This document shows, piece by piece, positions 35,019 to 46,800 of a DNA stretch of 64,000 nt. This stretch comes from Marisa cornuarietis (Eukaryota > Mollusca > Gastropoda > Architaenioglossa > Ampullariidae). The translations under genes were made by a program, and so were the position numbers. Below the pieces are notes generated by a model. It was not told the origin of the DNA, did not search any database, and worked only from the letters and a program-made list of their open reading frames with translations. The DNA is taken from NCBI GenBank assembly GCA_004794655.1, contig SMMW01000627.1, positions 1,054,001-1,118,000 on the forward strand, read 5' to 3'. Within the stretch, counting starts at the first letter, position 1; every line of letters starts with the position of its first letter.

Positions 35019-38000
35019 TCATTTTTTGGATCGTGTCTTTGACAGGGTGAACTGCGAGGACTTGTTGGTACTGGGGATGATGGCAGATATTAGGCGGTGG
35101 AGGAAAGAGCCTTTATTGTCACGCGATGCTGCATCTGTTGCTGGGCCAGAGGAAGCAACTGACCTACGGATTCCTGAAAATTCTTGGTCGTCTTCTGGCT
35201 GTAGATACGTTGGTGACTCCTGAAGCGTTTCAAGTCCCTGCTGAGATGGTTTATCATAAGGCCATGGGGATTCTAGTGGATCAAATTCATCCACGCTCAA
35301 TAGGTTGTGCGTGATTTCTTCGTCTAAACCGATCTGGTCATCTATTACTTCAGTCTCTGGTTTGATTTCGTCGTCTTCTCCAGACAAGTACTGCATCATT
35401 TTGTCTTCTGATTCAAGTCGGTGTTCTTCAATATAGTCTTCTGGTTCAGATCTGTGTTCTTCATGATAGTTTTCTGGTTCAAGTCGGTGTTCTTCATGAT
35501 AGTTTTCTGGTTCATGTCGGTGTTCTTCATGATAGTTTTCTGGTTCATGTCGGTGTTCTTCATGATAGTTTTCTGGTTCATGTCGGTGTTCTTCATGATA
35601 GTTTTCTGGTTCATGTCGGTGTTCTTCAATATGGTTTTCTGGTTCAAGTCGGTGTTCATCAATATAGTTTTCTGGTTCAAATCGATGTTCATCAATATAG
35701 TTTTCTGGTTCAAATCGGTGTTCATCAATATAGTTTTCTGGTTCAAGTTGGGGTCCATCAATATAGTTTTCTGGTTCAAGTTGGGGTCCATCAATATAGT
35801 TTTCTGGTTCAAATCGGTGTTCATCAATATAGTTTTCTGGTTCAAATCGGTGTTCATCAATATAGTGTTCTGGTTCAAATCTTTTTTCTCCTGGTCTGAT
35901 TTTTTTATGTCTGTATTCTATATCTTCTTCTGGCTGGAAGTCGTGTGGCACAAATTTGTCTTCAGTTCCGATGGATGGATGGTGTCTTTGTGGAATCTCC
36001 TCGGATACAAGAACTTCTTTGCTACTTTCTTTTTCTTCCGCCGTTCCATTTTCCTGACTCGTCTGAGTGTTTTCTGTGGCGCTCTCTGGACTCGTATTTT
36101 CTTCATCGGTACTGCGCACTTTTGGCTGTTTGCTGACTGTACCTGCCTCGTTGGGTTCTGAATACGGATTGGGGCCGAAGGTTGGTAAGCTATGACGACT
36201 ATGAGGTCTGTGTTGACGACCATGCGGCTGGGAATTTTCCTTTGCGTCTTCTGCTGCGGGCAGAGGACTATCATCCTTAGTTTCATCATTGCCACCACCA
36301 CTATCATCATTATTATTACCATCATCAGATCTCGTGTAATCAGATGCGTTAAGGTCACGTGACTTGGGTAGACCGTCATGCTGCAAAGAGCGAAAAGCAT
36401 GACATACGTTAGGACAGTGTTTTAAAGTGAAGACGGTAGTTTAAAATGTTTCTAGCCATGTTTGACCGGACCGTTTTAAGTCCGTGCAGACACTAATTAG
36501 AAATTGTTCTAGATTTATTTTCATCGATTTTTCCATTTGCGGGACCTCATAAACCCTCCTACGTACCACTATCTTTTAAATTAAGTCGTGCTTCTAAAAT
36601 TTGTCATAAAAATGTATCGCAGATTTATTGTTTTCTAAATTTAGAAAATGCCCTGCCCCATCAAATAACTTCACTCTGCACTTTAATAATCTAGCAAGCA
36701 GTAGTATACTGTCCATCAGACAGAAAAGTTGTAGCATGGGTTATTTTGAACTCTGTTATTTCGATGCATCATGCCACTCTTGTCTTCCTGTAGCTTCCGT
36801 AAAAGCCAGTGGTCACGCGCACAGCTTTAGTAAAAGCCTATAATGACTGTACAGGACGCCAATAGTTGACAGCGACCGGAATGCGACGAGTTGCACAGGA
36901 TCTAGGTAAAGCTAACTGTCAACAGACACATGCTTCTTCGTCTTTCTGTTTCAATGATTTGCTTGTCTGCGGCCTTTTTGGTTCCACCTACGGCCTTCTG
37001 CGTCCCCATCGAAAGCCAGCCGGTTCGTGACGGTTTCTTGCGCCATTCGTCACATGATTCTGTTGACTAGAGATCTTTACAGTCATGTTTTATCCACTCT
37101 GATCTCTGCAAATTTGACAATTTCTCATCTTCGAATCACTTCGCTACATTTTGGCTTCTAGATCAACGTGCACCAGCAGCGTGGATTGAAACCTTCTGTT
37201 GTCACATCGAAAGCCAGCCTCTTTGTAACGATTTCTTCGCGCCACTCGTCGCAGGATTTTGTCGACCAGCGATCTCCACAGCCATATTATCTTCTCTTCT
37301 CCACTTCCATCACTGCACATTTGACAATTTCTCATCTCCCAACCGCTTTGCTACATTTTGGATTCTTGATCAACGTGTATCAGCAGTGTGGACTGAAACC
37401 TTCTGATGTCTTGTGAACTTTTGTGTAGCATTTGTGTTGAGGCGACGCCTCTGTCAGCAATCTGCGTGCACGCGGGACATGGGTGGCCATTTGTCTGCTT
37501 GTCCTGTCGTCGTCGTGTGGACATGCATGCGTGCTCTGGGCGTCTTGACTTGCACTCACTGTGACTGTGTCTGCTGACATTCGTCGAATGGTTTAGCTCA
37601 CAGCTGTAGACTCCGCCACACCATGACTTTCAATGTTATCCTTTAGAGTTTAGATGTTATGTTCATGCTTGTGTGCAGTATTTTCTTTTTCTACCTTGTA
37701 TTTTTGTTTGTTGCAATGTCTCTGTATAATTGTTTGTTAATAAGTTTGGTCTTTGTTTGAATGTGATTTTTGTGTCAATCTAGCTGTTTTGTTTTGTTTT
37801 TGAAAAGCGCATCGAGTAGACTCTGGAGTTGAAAATTGCGCTATATAAATCTTCTTTAATAATAATAATAATAAAGCAAAGTGACGGTTGCTAGAAGACT
37901 GAGGTCGATGACAGAAGATGTCATCAATGAAAGTTGAACGAACGGACACACAGTTGCACGACCCCCACACATCACCATTGTACTTTCGTTTATTACCTCC

Positions 38001-38086
38001 GCAATCTCGGATGCTGGTAAGGGTCCAACAAGACAACACTGGTCCAGAACCAACATTAGCAGGAGCAACATCGAAACAGACGTCAT
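35019..38086 (-). CDS. Secreted acidic His/Glu-rich 11-residue-repeat protein, two coding exons, unrecognised
   Basis: Exon 1 is 38086-37997 (30 codons) and exon 2 is 36380-35019, joined in phase 0 (GCGGAG|GTAATA donor; TCTTTGCAG acceptor). The product is 483 aa. Residues 1-25 form a clear signal peptide: MTSVS, a Leu-rich core, then GPLPA as probable cleavage site. Next is a polar, Asp/Asn/Ser/Glu-rich region. Fifteen tandem 11-residue units (about residues 195-359) have consensus E-H-R-x-E-P-E-N-Y-[I/H]-[D/E]. An acidic linker follows, then IRR and a basic tail (437-483) with an amphipathic core, FLHRLISAIIPS. I do not recognise the family. Composition fits an extracellular ion-binding matrix protein (shell, mucus or egg capsule) or a precursor with an acidic pro-region and a C-terminal peptide; both are inference. 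Intron 1 holds a retroelement tail. Confidence 0.72.
35394..35888 (-). repeat. Coding tandem repeat, 33-nt unit x 15
   Basis: Fifteen units of 33 nt keep the reading frame of the secreted protein. Subtypes cluster: EHRFEPENYID, a GPQLEPENYID pair, and a block of four EHRHEPENYHE units. Grouping of like units points to recent unequal exchange. The strong periodicity also keeps the other five frames partly open, producing artefactual ORFs. Confidence 0.95.
36990..37875 (+). mobile_element. Retroelement 3' end with internal ~197-nt tandem duplication
   Basis: A + strand segment ends GAAAAGCGCATCGAGTAGAC...TTGCGCTATATAAATCTTC followed by (AATA)n, the common 3' signature of CR1/Rex1-like LINEs and their SINEs here. 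Its upstream part has a tandem duplication of about 197 nt (landmarks ATCGAAAGCCAGC at about 37,008 and 37,206, and TTTGACAATTTCTCATCT). It lies in intron 1 of the secreted repeat-protein gene, antisense. Confidence 0.6.
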
Positions 38087-39574
38087 CTCTTGTCTGCATT
38101 AGAAAAATAAGAAGAAAAATGATACGAGAAACAAAGAAGCAAAGAGACGCGTTTCTTCCCTTTCCCTCTCTCAAACATAACTCTCACCATCGTCATTATG
38201 TAGCTTCTCCACCAACTCAAACTTTGTATACTGTTCTTTAGTCTTTCCTAGACCTTTTCTTTTAATTCAGAACTGAAATTCGAAAGAAGCAGCGAGCTCC
38301 AGATGTAACACTTATTTATTATCATCAATTATTTTTTGTGAAACTGTCGCTCACTCATTACAAACTACTCAGCGAAAAAATGGGTCACAGTGAGGATCAG
38401 GTTGACACATTTACCACAACAAATACTTGTCTGGTGCACGTAGGAGGGCAAAAAAAAATAGTTCTTATTTTAATAATTATGGCTTGGTGCGTGAAGCATG
38501 GAAAATTTTCCTTCTAACATTGCTTCAAGCAGCGCATCTCTCACACCCTCCACATAGCGAGCCTTCGAGGCGGTACCCATATTATGTCACGTGACAGTGC
38601 TTATCTAAGTCGAAGGAGCTAAGGAAAACATTAAAATCGGAGCGCGTTACATAACAGTGAATGTTACAATTGCCAATAACATTAACATGGGCACTGAGAA
38701 TGGAAAGTGGAGAGGAAAAATAGTAGGAAGTAGAGGGAGAGGAGAGACCGCGATAATTCATTAACTCCTCGATCTATACAGTTACTCCCTCTCTCCCTTG
38801 TCTCGTAAACTGGATTTTGTAACATGCAGCAGAGGTAGACACTTCATGCGTTACCTTTAGGTCCTGCTGTTGATCAAAACCTTTACATTCATCAAACTGA
38901 ACCCGAGTAAGCAGCAACACATGTTGTGGACCACAGGTCAACATCAAGCCATTATTACCTGACGTCACAAGTTAACGTCACAGATTTTACGTCACCAGGT
39001 GTTTGAGGTAATCTGCCATTTTGTAATTAGGTGCGCGAAGGATATGCGCGAAAGGTGCGTCTTTTTAAAAAAATAATAATAATGGCGAAAGCTTTTATAG
39101 CGAGGTATCCTGGCCAAAGCCAGCCGGTTCTCCTCACATTACAAACACAACAACACATCACAGACAAAATTCTTGTGGCTCTCTGTGTGAAGTTAATGGG
39201 AATGCCGGGTCGTTCGTCTGCCGGATGACATTCATAGACCAAGATGTCGGTGAGACGGATCTACCACGGACTTGTATTACACATCCGTGGATCTACAGAT
39301 CGGAAAGTCATTGGACTAGAGCAATTTTTGCCAATTCTGAAGTTGGCGCGATTCTTACTATGCCCCCAAATGATTCAAAATTATTTTTTTACAATTCGTA
39401 ACTTTAGTTCTTTTGCAGATTTGCTGGCATACCTTCACACAATATTCAGTTTTCTCTCCTTTTTAATAATGTTCATCGGTCTGCAAGCATTGTGAATATC
39501 GAGCTACAGTACTCTGCTAAAACTGTATTTTGCCCTCTGGTACTGTTGTCCACAAAGGAGGGGGAAGGGAGGGG
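38087..39574. other. 5' flank of the repeat-protein gene; no coding sequence recognised
   Basis: This holds the presumed promoter of the minus-strand secreted-protein gene. A short segment at 39,072-39,180 (AATAATAATAATGGCGAAAGCTTTTATAGCG) looks like a fragment of the LINE/SINE 3' tail family. Confidence 0.4.
39270..39302. repeat. Palindromic fused terminal inverted repeats of the 32,766/53,285 MITE family
   Basis: ACCACGGACTTGTATTAC, identical to the left end of the repeat at 53,287, is followed almost at once by an ACATCCGTGGAT inverse end. It looks like a copy reduced to its two termini. Confidence 0.45.
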
Positions 39575-39765
39575 GATTTGTTTTACGCCGAGCCAGCAAC
39601 TAAGGTTATATCACGGCAATGCAGTCCCCCCCCCCTGTAAACAGATGCCACATGCAGAGAAAGAACAACGTGCCCGAGACGAGAGCTGAACCCAGGACAT
39701 CCACCCTTCATTGTATAGGCTGACAGGCGCTAGCCGTTGCGCCACCGGACCGCCCGTCCACAAAG
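39575..39765 (-). mobile_element. tRNA-derived SINE (copy 2)
   Basis: On the minus strand: GGTGGCGCAACGGCTAGCG (A-box-like tRNA head), GGTTCAGCTCTCGTC (B-box-like), CTGCATGTGGCATCTG, and a 3' core TGCCGTGATATAACCTTAGT...GGCTCGGCGTAAAAC. The 3' core resembles conserved SINE domains common in molluscs (from memory). Copy 1 is at 5982-6153 and a 3' fragment at 63,345-63,395. Confidence 0.75.
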
Positions 39766-40877
39766 GAAGCCGAGGGACAGAGCATTGGCTTTGCTATAGT
39801 CACGCACTCCTACCTGCTTGACACAGCATAGTTCCCCCCCGATGAACGTATCCCTGACCTCTTGAAGGATTGGGGAAGGAAGATTACATGCAAGCACAAT
39901 TGATGCATGTTTGCCCAAGGAACTCGTGACAAATAAGTACAATCATCACACTTATTCATATGCTTGTGCCTCCTCACTGACACACTTTCAGCCAGTGCTC
40001 ATAGTTATGAGGAAGCCTCACACAGATTAGTTCAAGATTATGTTGGAAACATGGAAAAATGAAACATTGACAAAAACTACTCCACAAGTTTAGTTTGTCA
40101 GTCACCACGGTCGACTTCTTTTCATTCGCTGAGTGAAAACTACACAGCAGGCCCATTTTTTTGTGTGAAAATGCTGTAGTCTTCTCCAGTTTCTCCCAAA
40201 TGTTATAGTTTGGTTGTGAAAGAGATGTCCATTAATAAATTAGTTTTACTGGCTAAAAAGATCAAAGAGAAAAACTATTATGAAAATCAAAATTCAATTT
40301 CTGGTGAAATATATAAAAAGACAAACATCAACTATTTGGGAGGTAAGTCAACAGTTTACTTCAGTCATGTGTGCCTAAAGATTAAAATTCAAACATGATC
40401 TTATGAACATAATGCACACTTCCCCCCCACTCTCAAACACTTTAACCCTCCATACATCCTCTCTTACCAGCCTTAAGTGTCAAATATAATCTGCCCCTTC
40501 CCCTTACTGGCTTGAGGGAGCCAGTTCTCTGCTGATTTTGTTTTTGCTGCATCATGTTGTGATTATCCCGGCTGAGATTCATGCTGGGATCTTTTTCATT
40601 ATCCTGGACTGTTTTCACTTGCTTGAGGCCATTGTTCTTTGTCTCCGTCTTCCTACTTTCACATCTACTTCTTCTCTAACAGTCGAGTTTCTTCATTTGT
40701 GTAAAAGTCACCAGCAAATGGACCTTAATTGTGCCAGCTGCATGGTTTTGCATTTGAATGCACTGTGGTCGTTTTTCTCTACATAATGATGATGGAACTT
40801 TGATCTGCCTCTGATGGTCGAGTAAAGTGCTTCAGATGCAGTCAATACTACTACTATTATTAATTTGATTCATTTGG
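39766..40877. other. Region 3' of MARS2; nothing coding recognised
   Basis: AT-rich, with only short open frames without recognisable domains. Part is probably MARS2 3' UTR. Confidence 0.4.
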
Positions 40878-43800
40878 CTATTTAGTTGCACTGATTCTAT
40901 TCAGCAACAATATTTGGCTACCTAGCAAAATAGGTAAACCGTTCTGCTTACAGTCAGCAATACCACGATCTGTTTGTGATACCCCAAGCCTTGTAAGCAT
41001 TCTATCTGATAGCACAGGTATTACAGGCTGTAAAAGGATGCCACAGACTCGTAGTGTTTCCATAGCAACATGTAGAATAGTCTTTAAATGTCTTTGAGAT
41101 TCTGCATCACTGGCCTTAGAAAGTATCCACGGTGTATGGGCCTGGACAAGACCATTGGCCCAGTAGATGTGGGTCAGTAGTTTATCCAGAGCTCTTGAGA
41201 ATGCATAGTTGTCATACAGCAAACCAATTTGGTCTGGGCAAAAAAAGCACAATAAATACAATAATAGTTGCACAGTTGTCACAGAGCAAACCAATTTGGT
41301 CTGCGGGAAAAAAAGCACAATAAATACAATAATACTTCAAGTAATAAATTTGGAACAAAAGTGAACATATCTTTCCCACTTTATATTCTGATCCCTAAAT
41401 ATTGTTTTCATATTGTTATTTACTTTGTTGCGTACTTTTAAGTCTATTTGTCTGATTTTATGTTCTTGATGCCTAATTTGTTATCAGCATTACTCTTAAA
41501 ATATCACATTTCTGGCAATTGGCTAAAAAAGAGCAGTTGCTGTACCTGCTAATTCAGCCAGAGAGTGATATTTTTCAACATCTTCCTGTGATAAAAACTT
41601 TGAGAGGTCCATGATGTCATCAAGGGCTGGAAAGTACTGCTGCTTGTTGACAGATGGCGCTGTCACACGACTCAATAGGTTTCCAATGCTATTCACTAGG
41701 TCACTGTTAATACGTTCCACAGCCCGGGCATCACTGTAGTCTGTTGACAAAATCTAGTCATCAAAATCTTGCACTACGTTCATGAGAAAACTATCAACAA
41801 TAAGAAGTGGTATAACCTATAACAGACAAGCAAATATGTATTTGTAACTTGGAACGACTTCTGTTTTAGATTTTAATGTAAAACAGGCAAGCATAAGATT
41901 TACATTGCTATGTGGGCAATTAATGCATGTTTAGTGGATCTGATGAAGTTGTGTAAAAGATTAAAGAATACATACTAACAGGCTTATAACACTATAAGTA
42001 TGTGCTTACATGCTTTTATATTTTAGTACAAAAGCCCATCTGTCTGCATAAAACATGGACAGAAGTATTCATGGCTGCATCATACACAACAGCTCTCTAC
42101 TTGATCCTACATCACCAATATTTGTGTTCATATCATGTTGTTGCCACATTGAAAACACCACTTTTATCATAGGACAACACACACACACACACAAAATACC
42201 TTTAATAGCCACATCACAGACCTTGCAAATGTCATCCAGTGCAATACTACACACACAGGTGAAATATCAGTCAATACTTTGTCATAAATGACAATAAATT
42301 ACATACTGCCATCAGATGTGTAGGCCCCTTCTTTCAGGAGGAAGTACCTCAGTCCATCCGCTGTATATCTCTCTAGCCTATCCATGGGGTCCACAACATT
42401 CCCACGACTTTTTGACATCTGTGATTAAATTCCCCAATTGTTTGAAGAGTCATTGGATGACATTCATCAAAAGAATAAGGTGCTTCAGTATAACAGCTGT
42501 CATCAAAAACACTGAGACAGTAACAAAACACTGGGTTACTGCAGGATATAGTACAAGCCAGTAATGTTTACACTGTTACACAGAACTGACAACACAGAGA
42601 TGGAAAATAGTGTTGTGCAAGTTGTTTAGCCCTGCCTTCTTTTAACTATTAACATTGTAAATGCCTTCTCTTCTCGTCCTGCTTATACCTCTCCTGACTA
42701 CCCCAGTCCTCATCCCAACACCTAAGGCATTTTGATCAGACTTGTTTATACTGGTTGTCTTAGCGGTGGTTGGTCAGTCTGTAGTAATAGTCATACTTTA
42801 TCAATGACCTTAACACTGTTACCTTGTGGCCATCAACCAGCCAGTGGGAGTGGCAAAGAATCTTGGATGGAGGAGACAAGCCAACAGCAAACAGAAATGC
42901 TGGCCAGTAGACAGCATGAAATCTGCAGACACACCAAGCACAGACAAAATAAGCTGGCAGCTGGTCAGCACATAGTTACAGAAGACTCATGCTTACTCAA
43001 GATTAAGCCATTAACATCACCTAAGACAGATTACATATTCTAAAAGGAGAGACAGGACACTGAAAATCCTTTATTCAGTTTGTTATGACTCATGTAAGCA
43101 TATCTGTCTGATGTTTTATTTTTATCTGACAAGGCTGACCTTAGAATGTCTTTGCCGATCACCTGGCATGAAGGAGGCCAGTACGCATGTTGAAAGTTCG
43201 AGGGGTAGCCAGCAACTGTCAGGTAGTTGATAAGAGCATCTAGCCAAACATAAATCTGGAAAGGAAACATGGAGGCCATATCCCCACCATATCATCACAA
43301 TATTTTACTCTAAGACACTTCTGATTGTCTTTAACCCTCTTGGTTCAACATAAAAATATAACATTACAATAACTGGCTTATAACTGAAGACTGCGAAGAC
43401 GACAGTGGTGAAGTTTATTTTTTTATTATTGCTGCTCTGAGATAAACATTAGACCAAGAAACCTATACATTTTTGGAAAAGAGAAAAGTTGAACTTTGCA
43501 ATAAAAAGTAATGAAAATCGCCTTGCCCGTGCTACCCGGCAATGCCACGATCGTGGCCTTTCAAACCAAGAGAGTTAATAATTTTGCATTTTGCTACAGT
43601 TCCATTCAGATGAGAGAATGCCTTCACTTTTGAAGTGACCACATATATATATATATATATCCCATGGACACAACTGGTAGTTCAAAAAAATGATTACATT
43701 TCAAAAAGGTGACATTACCCTGTGTTTAATGTCTACAAAAAAATCCTGGACAGTAAGAAACTACAAGAAAAAAGTATCAAATTTAAGATAAGTAGTAGCA

Positions 43801-46800
43801 TACTTGAAAATCTGTAAATATACTTTGAAAACAACCTTAAAGCATTTTCAAGCCATAACAACAAGCCCTTCCTGCACTTGTAAAGGCAGAAACTAAAACA
43901 TTCCCCTAATTCTTGGTTTTCTACACTGTCTTCTACACATGGGCTGGTTTTCTGCACAGTTCTTCAAAAAGAACCATAAGCTTTTAGGCATAACTGCAGC
44001 ACTTAACAATGACTCACGGTCTGAGAGCTGTCACCTGGCACAGGAATGCCCCAACTAAGTCTCTGTCTCTGTCTTGAAACAGAAAGATCTTGAAGATCCT
44101 CCACCCAGCTTCGCACCAATGGCTCAAACTGTGCAGGTTGTATTACTGAAGCACAATCACCACTCCCATCATAACAGATTGATAAAAGCTTTTCAAAAAT
44201 TTATTTTGGTCATGCACAGAGAAAAAGAAACTTCTCCACCTGGCAGCTTTCAATTCTCAGAGCACAAGCATACAGCTTTTTGAAATAGCTATGATGTACC
44301 TTTCATAGGATATCTACACAATGCCCTTTTCAAGAAACTTAAGAAGGATAGTAGACACTTTGGAAGCAATAAAAATATTGCATGTATTGAAGTAAATGCC
44401 ACAGGTGTCTCCAAAGTTAGTCTTTAAAAATTGCCTAGAGTAACACTGGCCATTAACTTAAAAACAATCTGAGATTACTAACGTAAAATATAGCACATCA
44501 AAATTTGCCTTACCGTTTGTATCTAACCATGATGTAAGCTGTTGACTAAAAGCAGAGAGTCGGAAAATGTAGTTTTCTTCTGTCATCCATGTCACAGGCT
44601 GCCCACTACTGACTGCCACCTGTGCTACCAAAGAAATACTGAACATTTAGTACTTTCATCATGTTAACTATGTCATTGTTCTTAATGATGTTTTTGATCA
44701 AGTTAATGAAGAATGCAGCGATAATTCAGACTTAATTTCTGAAGCATGTGACAACGTAATTTAGAGTGAAACTTTTCCTTAGTTGACCTGCAAAAATATT
44801 GTTAAGCATCTAAGTAAACCACAACCCAAATAGCAACATAGTCATTATTTTGACCCCCTGCAGTCTTCCCTAACATAATGCCTGCATTATCTATTTAAAT
44901 ATTATTTTTAATTTCTCAGATTATTTCCTTTTTGTCAGGTATGTCAGAAAAAGATGCAACATGGACTGTATAAAAATAGTCACTGTTCTCATGGGTCCCT
45001 AGGAGCCTTTTTTTCCTGGTGCCAGCATGAGGCAGTGCAAGCTAGTCTGCAAGTTCTTAAACATGTCACCTGCAACAACACTCTAACACTATCCTTCAGG
45101 GTACTCTGGAAGGTGGTTGACACAGAAGCAGACAAAGAGAGAAAAACATGGAAGGCTAACATAAATGAATGGATGGACAAAACCATATGACCTGTTTACT
45201 GCCACTGAAGACAGGACTAAATTGCACACCTTGTGAGCTGCAGCATCTATTACCGCGGTTCTCAACCTGTGGGACATGCTGACAAGGGGGGGCACGAAGG
45301 CGGCCATTTTCTCATATCTCATATAGGTATTAGTGGCTAAGGGGAAGAGGGGGCGGACGGACGTACCTTTTTTTTTGTCTGGGGAGGGGAAGGGGGCGTC
45401 ACAAGTAAAAGGTTGAGAAACGCTGATCTATTACATTGTTCCCCTTCCCCCTCCACCCAGCCAAATGACCAGTATCAATGGAGCAGCATAACTGTTTATC
45501 AGCTGGTACCAGTAAGTGGATGAACGAATGAAAGAATGAACGTGGAAAGAGAGCTTTTTTTTAAAACAGAAAATAGTATTCTGCAACTTTTCTCAAACCT
45601 TCTGAACTTCTCCGTTGGGAGAAGTGGTATCTTGAACTTCTTCTTCTGTGAGAAAAGCTTCATCTGATATGGAATACCATCCTTCGTATTGTCCCTTGTA
45701 GATATAACCTCGACTTTGTAAAACTTCCTGAAAAATACAAACAAGTTTTGCTTTTAATAATAATAACAACAACAATAATTGAATTTTTGAAGTGCACTTC
45801 CTTAGATCGATGTAAGCTCAAAGCACTGCCCATAAAAGACTAGAAACAAACTGACTGTCAGCAAGTGGATGACATCTTGACAAACATGAATTAAGTGCAT
45901 GGATGAACATGAAGAACTGAGGAATAAGTAGAATAGTATGCATGATTATGCAGATAGTTCTTAAAGGATGAGTTTTGAGGACAGATTTGAAGGCTTCAAA
46001 TGCAGACACAGTTTGAGGAAAATGGGGAAGAGAATTCCAAACAGTGGGACCTGTGAAGGAGAAGTGATAGCTAGATCTCTTCTGTCTGATGTGTGACACA
46101 GAGAGACGAGAGAGTAAAACAAGCAGACCAAAGAGGCCAACTCAGGTGGTAAGGCATCAGTAGCTCAGACAGGTATGCTGGAGGAAGGTCAGGAAGATGA
46201 TGGTAGCACAGTGTGGAAATCTTGTAATCATGCGCGTTCGAACTGGCAGGCAGTAAAGCTTGCAGAAAAGGGATGTAGCAAGGTCCACTTTCATGTATAG
46301 AGGACAATGTGAGGCATTATAAGCCCTTTAAAGTTTGTCAGGAGAGATTTGTAGTAATTCAGCAGGACAGCACAAAATGCTTTTTGGTGGTAGAAACTGA
46401 TAGGAAGGATTGGGTATGCCTGATCCTGCGAGGCTTAAGGAAGACAGATTTACAAAAACTGCAATGATGCAAGATTCAAGAGATAATGATGCATCAATGA
46501 TAACACAAAGATTTTATTCAGTCTGGTGTCACATTCAAGTGCATCAAATGCAGCTGACAGATCCAGCAATAACAATAAAGAGATCTGATCCATGTTGCAA
46601 GCAAATAGTAAGTCATTCACCACTTGCAGCAACACCATCTCAGTCAAATGATTCTCATGACAGGCTGACTAAAATGATTCAAGTATATTATAGCTGGTGA
46701 AATGGTTCAGGAGCTGGAGCAGCACAGGCTTTTCAAGTCCTTTGGACAGAAAAGGGAGATTAGAAATGTTTTTATTTTATGAGGTTCAAGGCTGGGATTC

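Noticed and set aside
35396..35878. Minus-strand NQKTILMNTDL repeat ORF
   Set aside because: Shadow frame of the same 33-nt array; it does not continue into non-repeat sequence with gene-like features.
35421..36161. Long + strand ORF with MFFNIVFWFRSVFFMIV-type hydrophobic repeats
   Set aside because: It is the reverse complement of the 33-nt coding repeat of the secreted protein; the periodicity keeps all frames open. The minus frame has a signal exon, correct splice phase and sensible composition.
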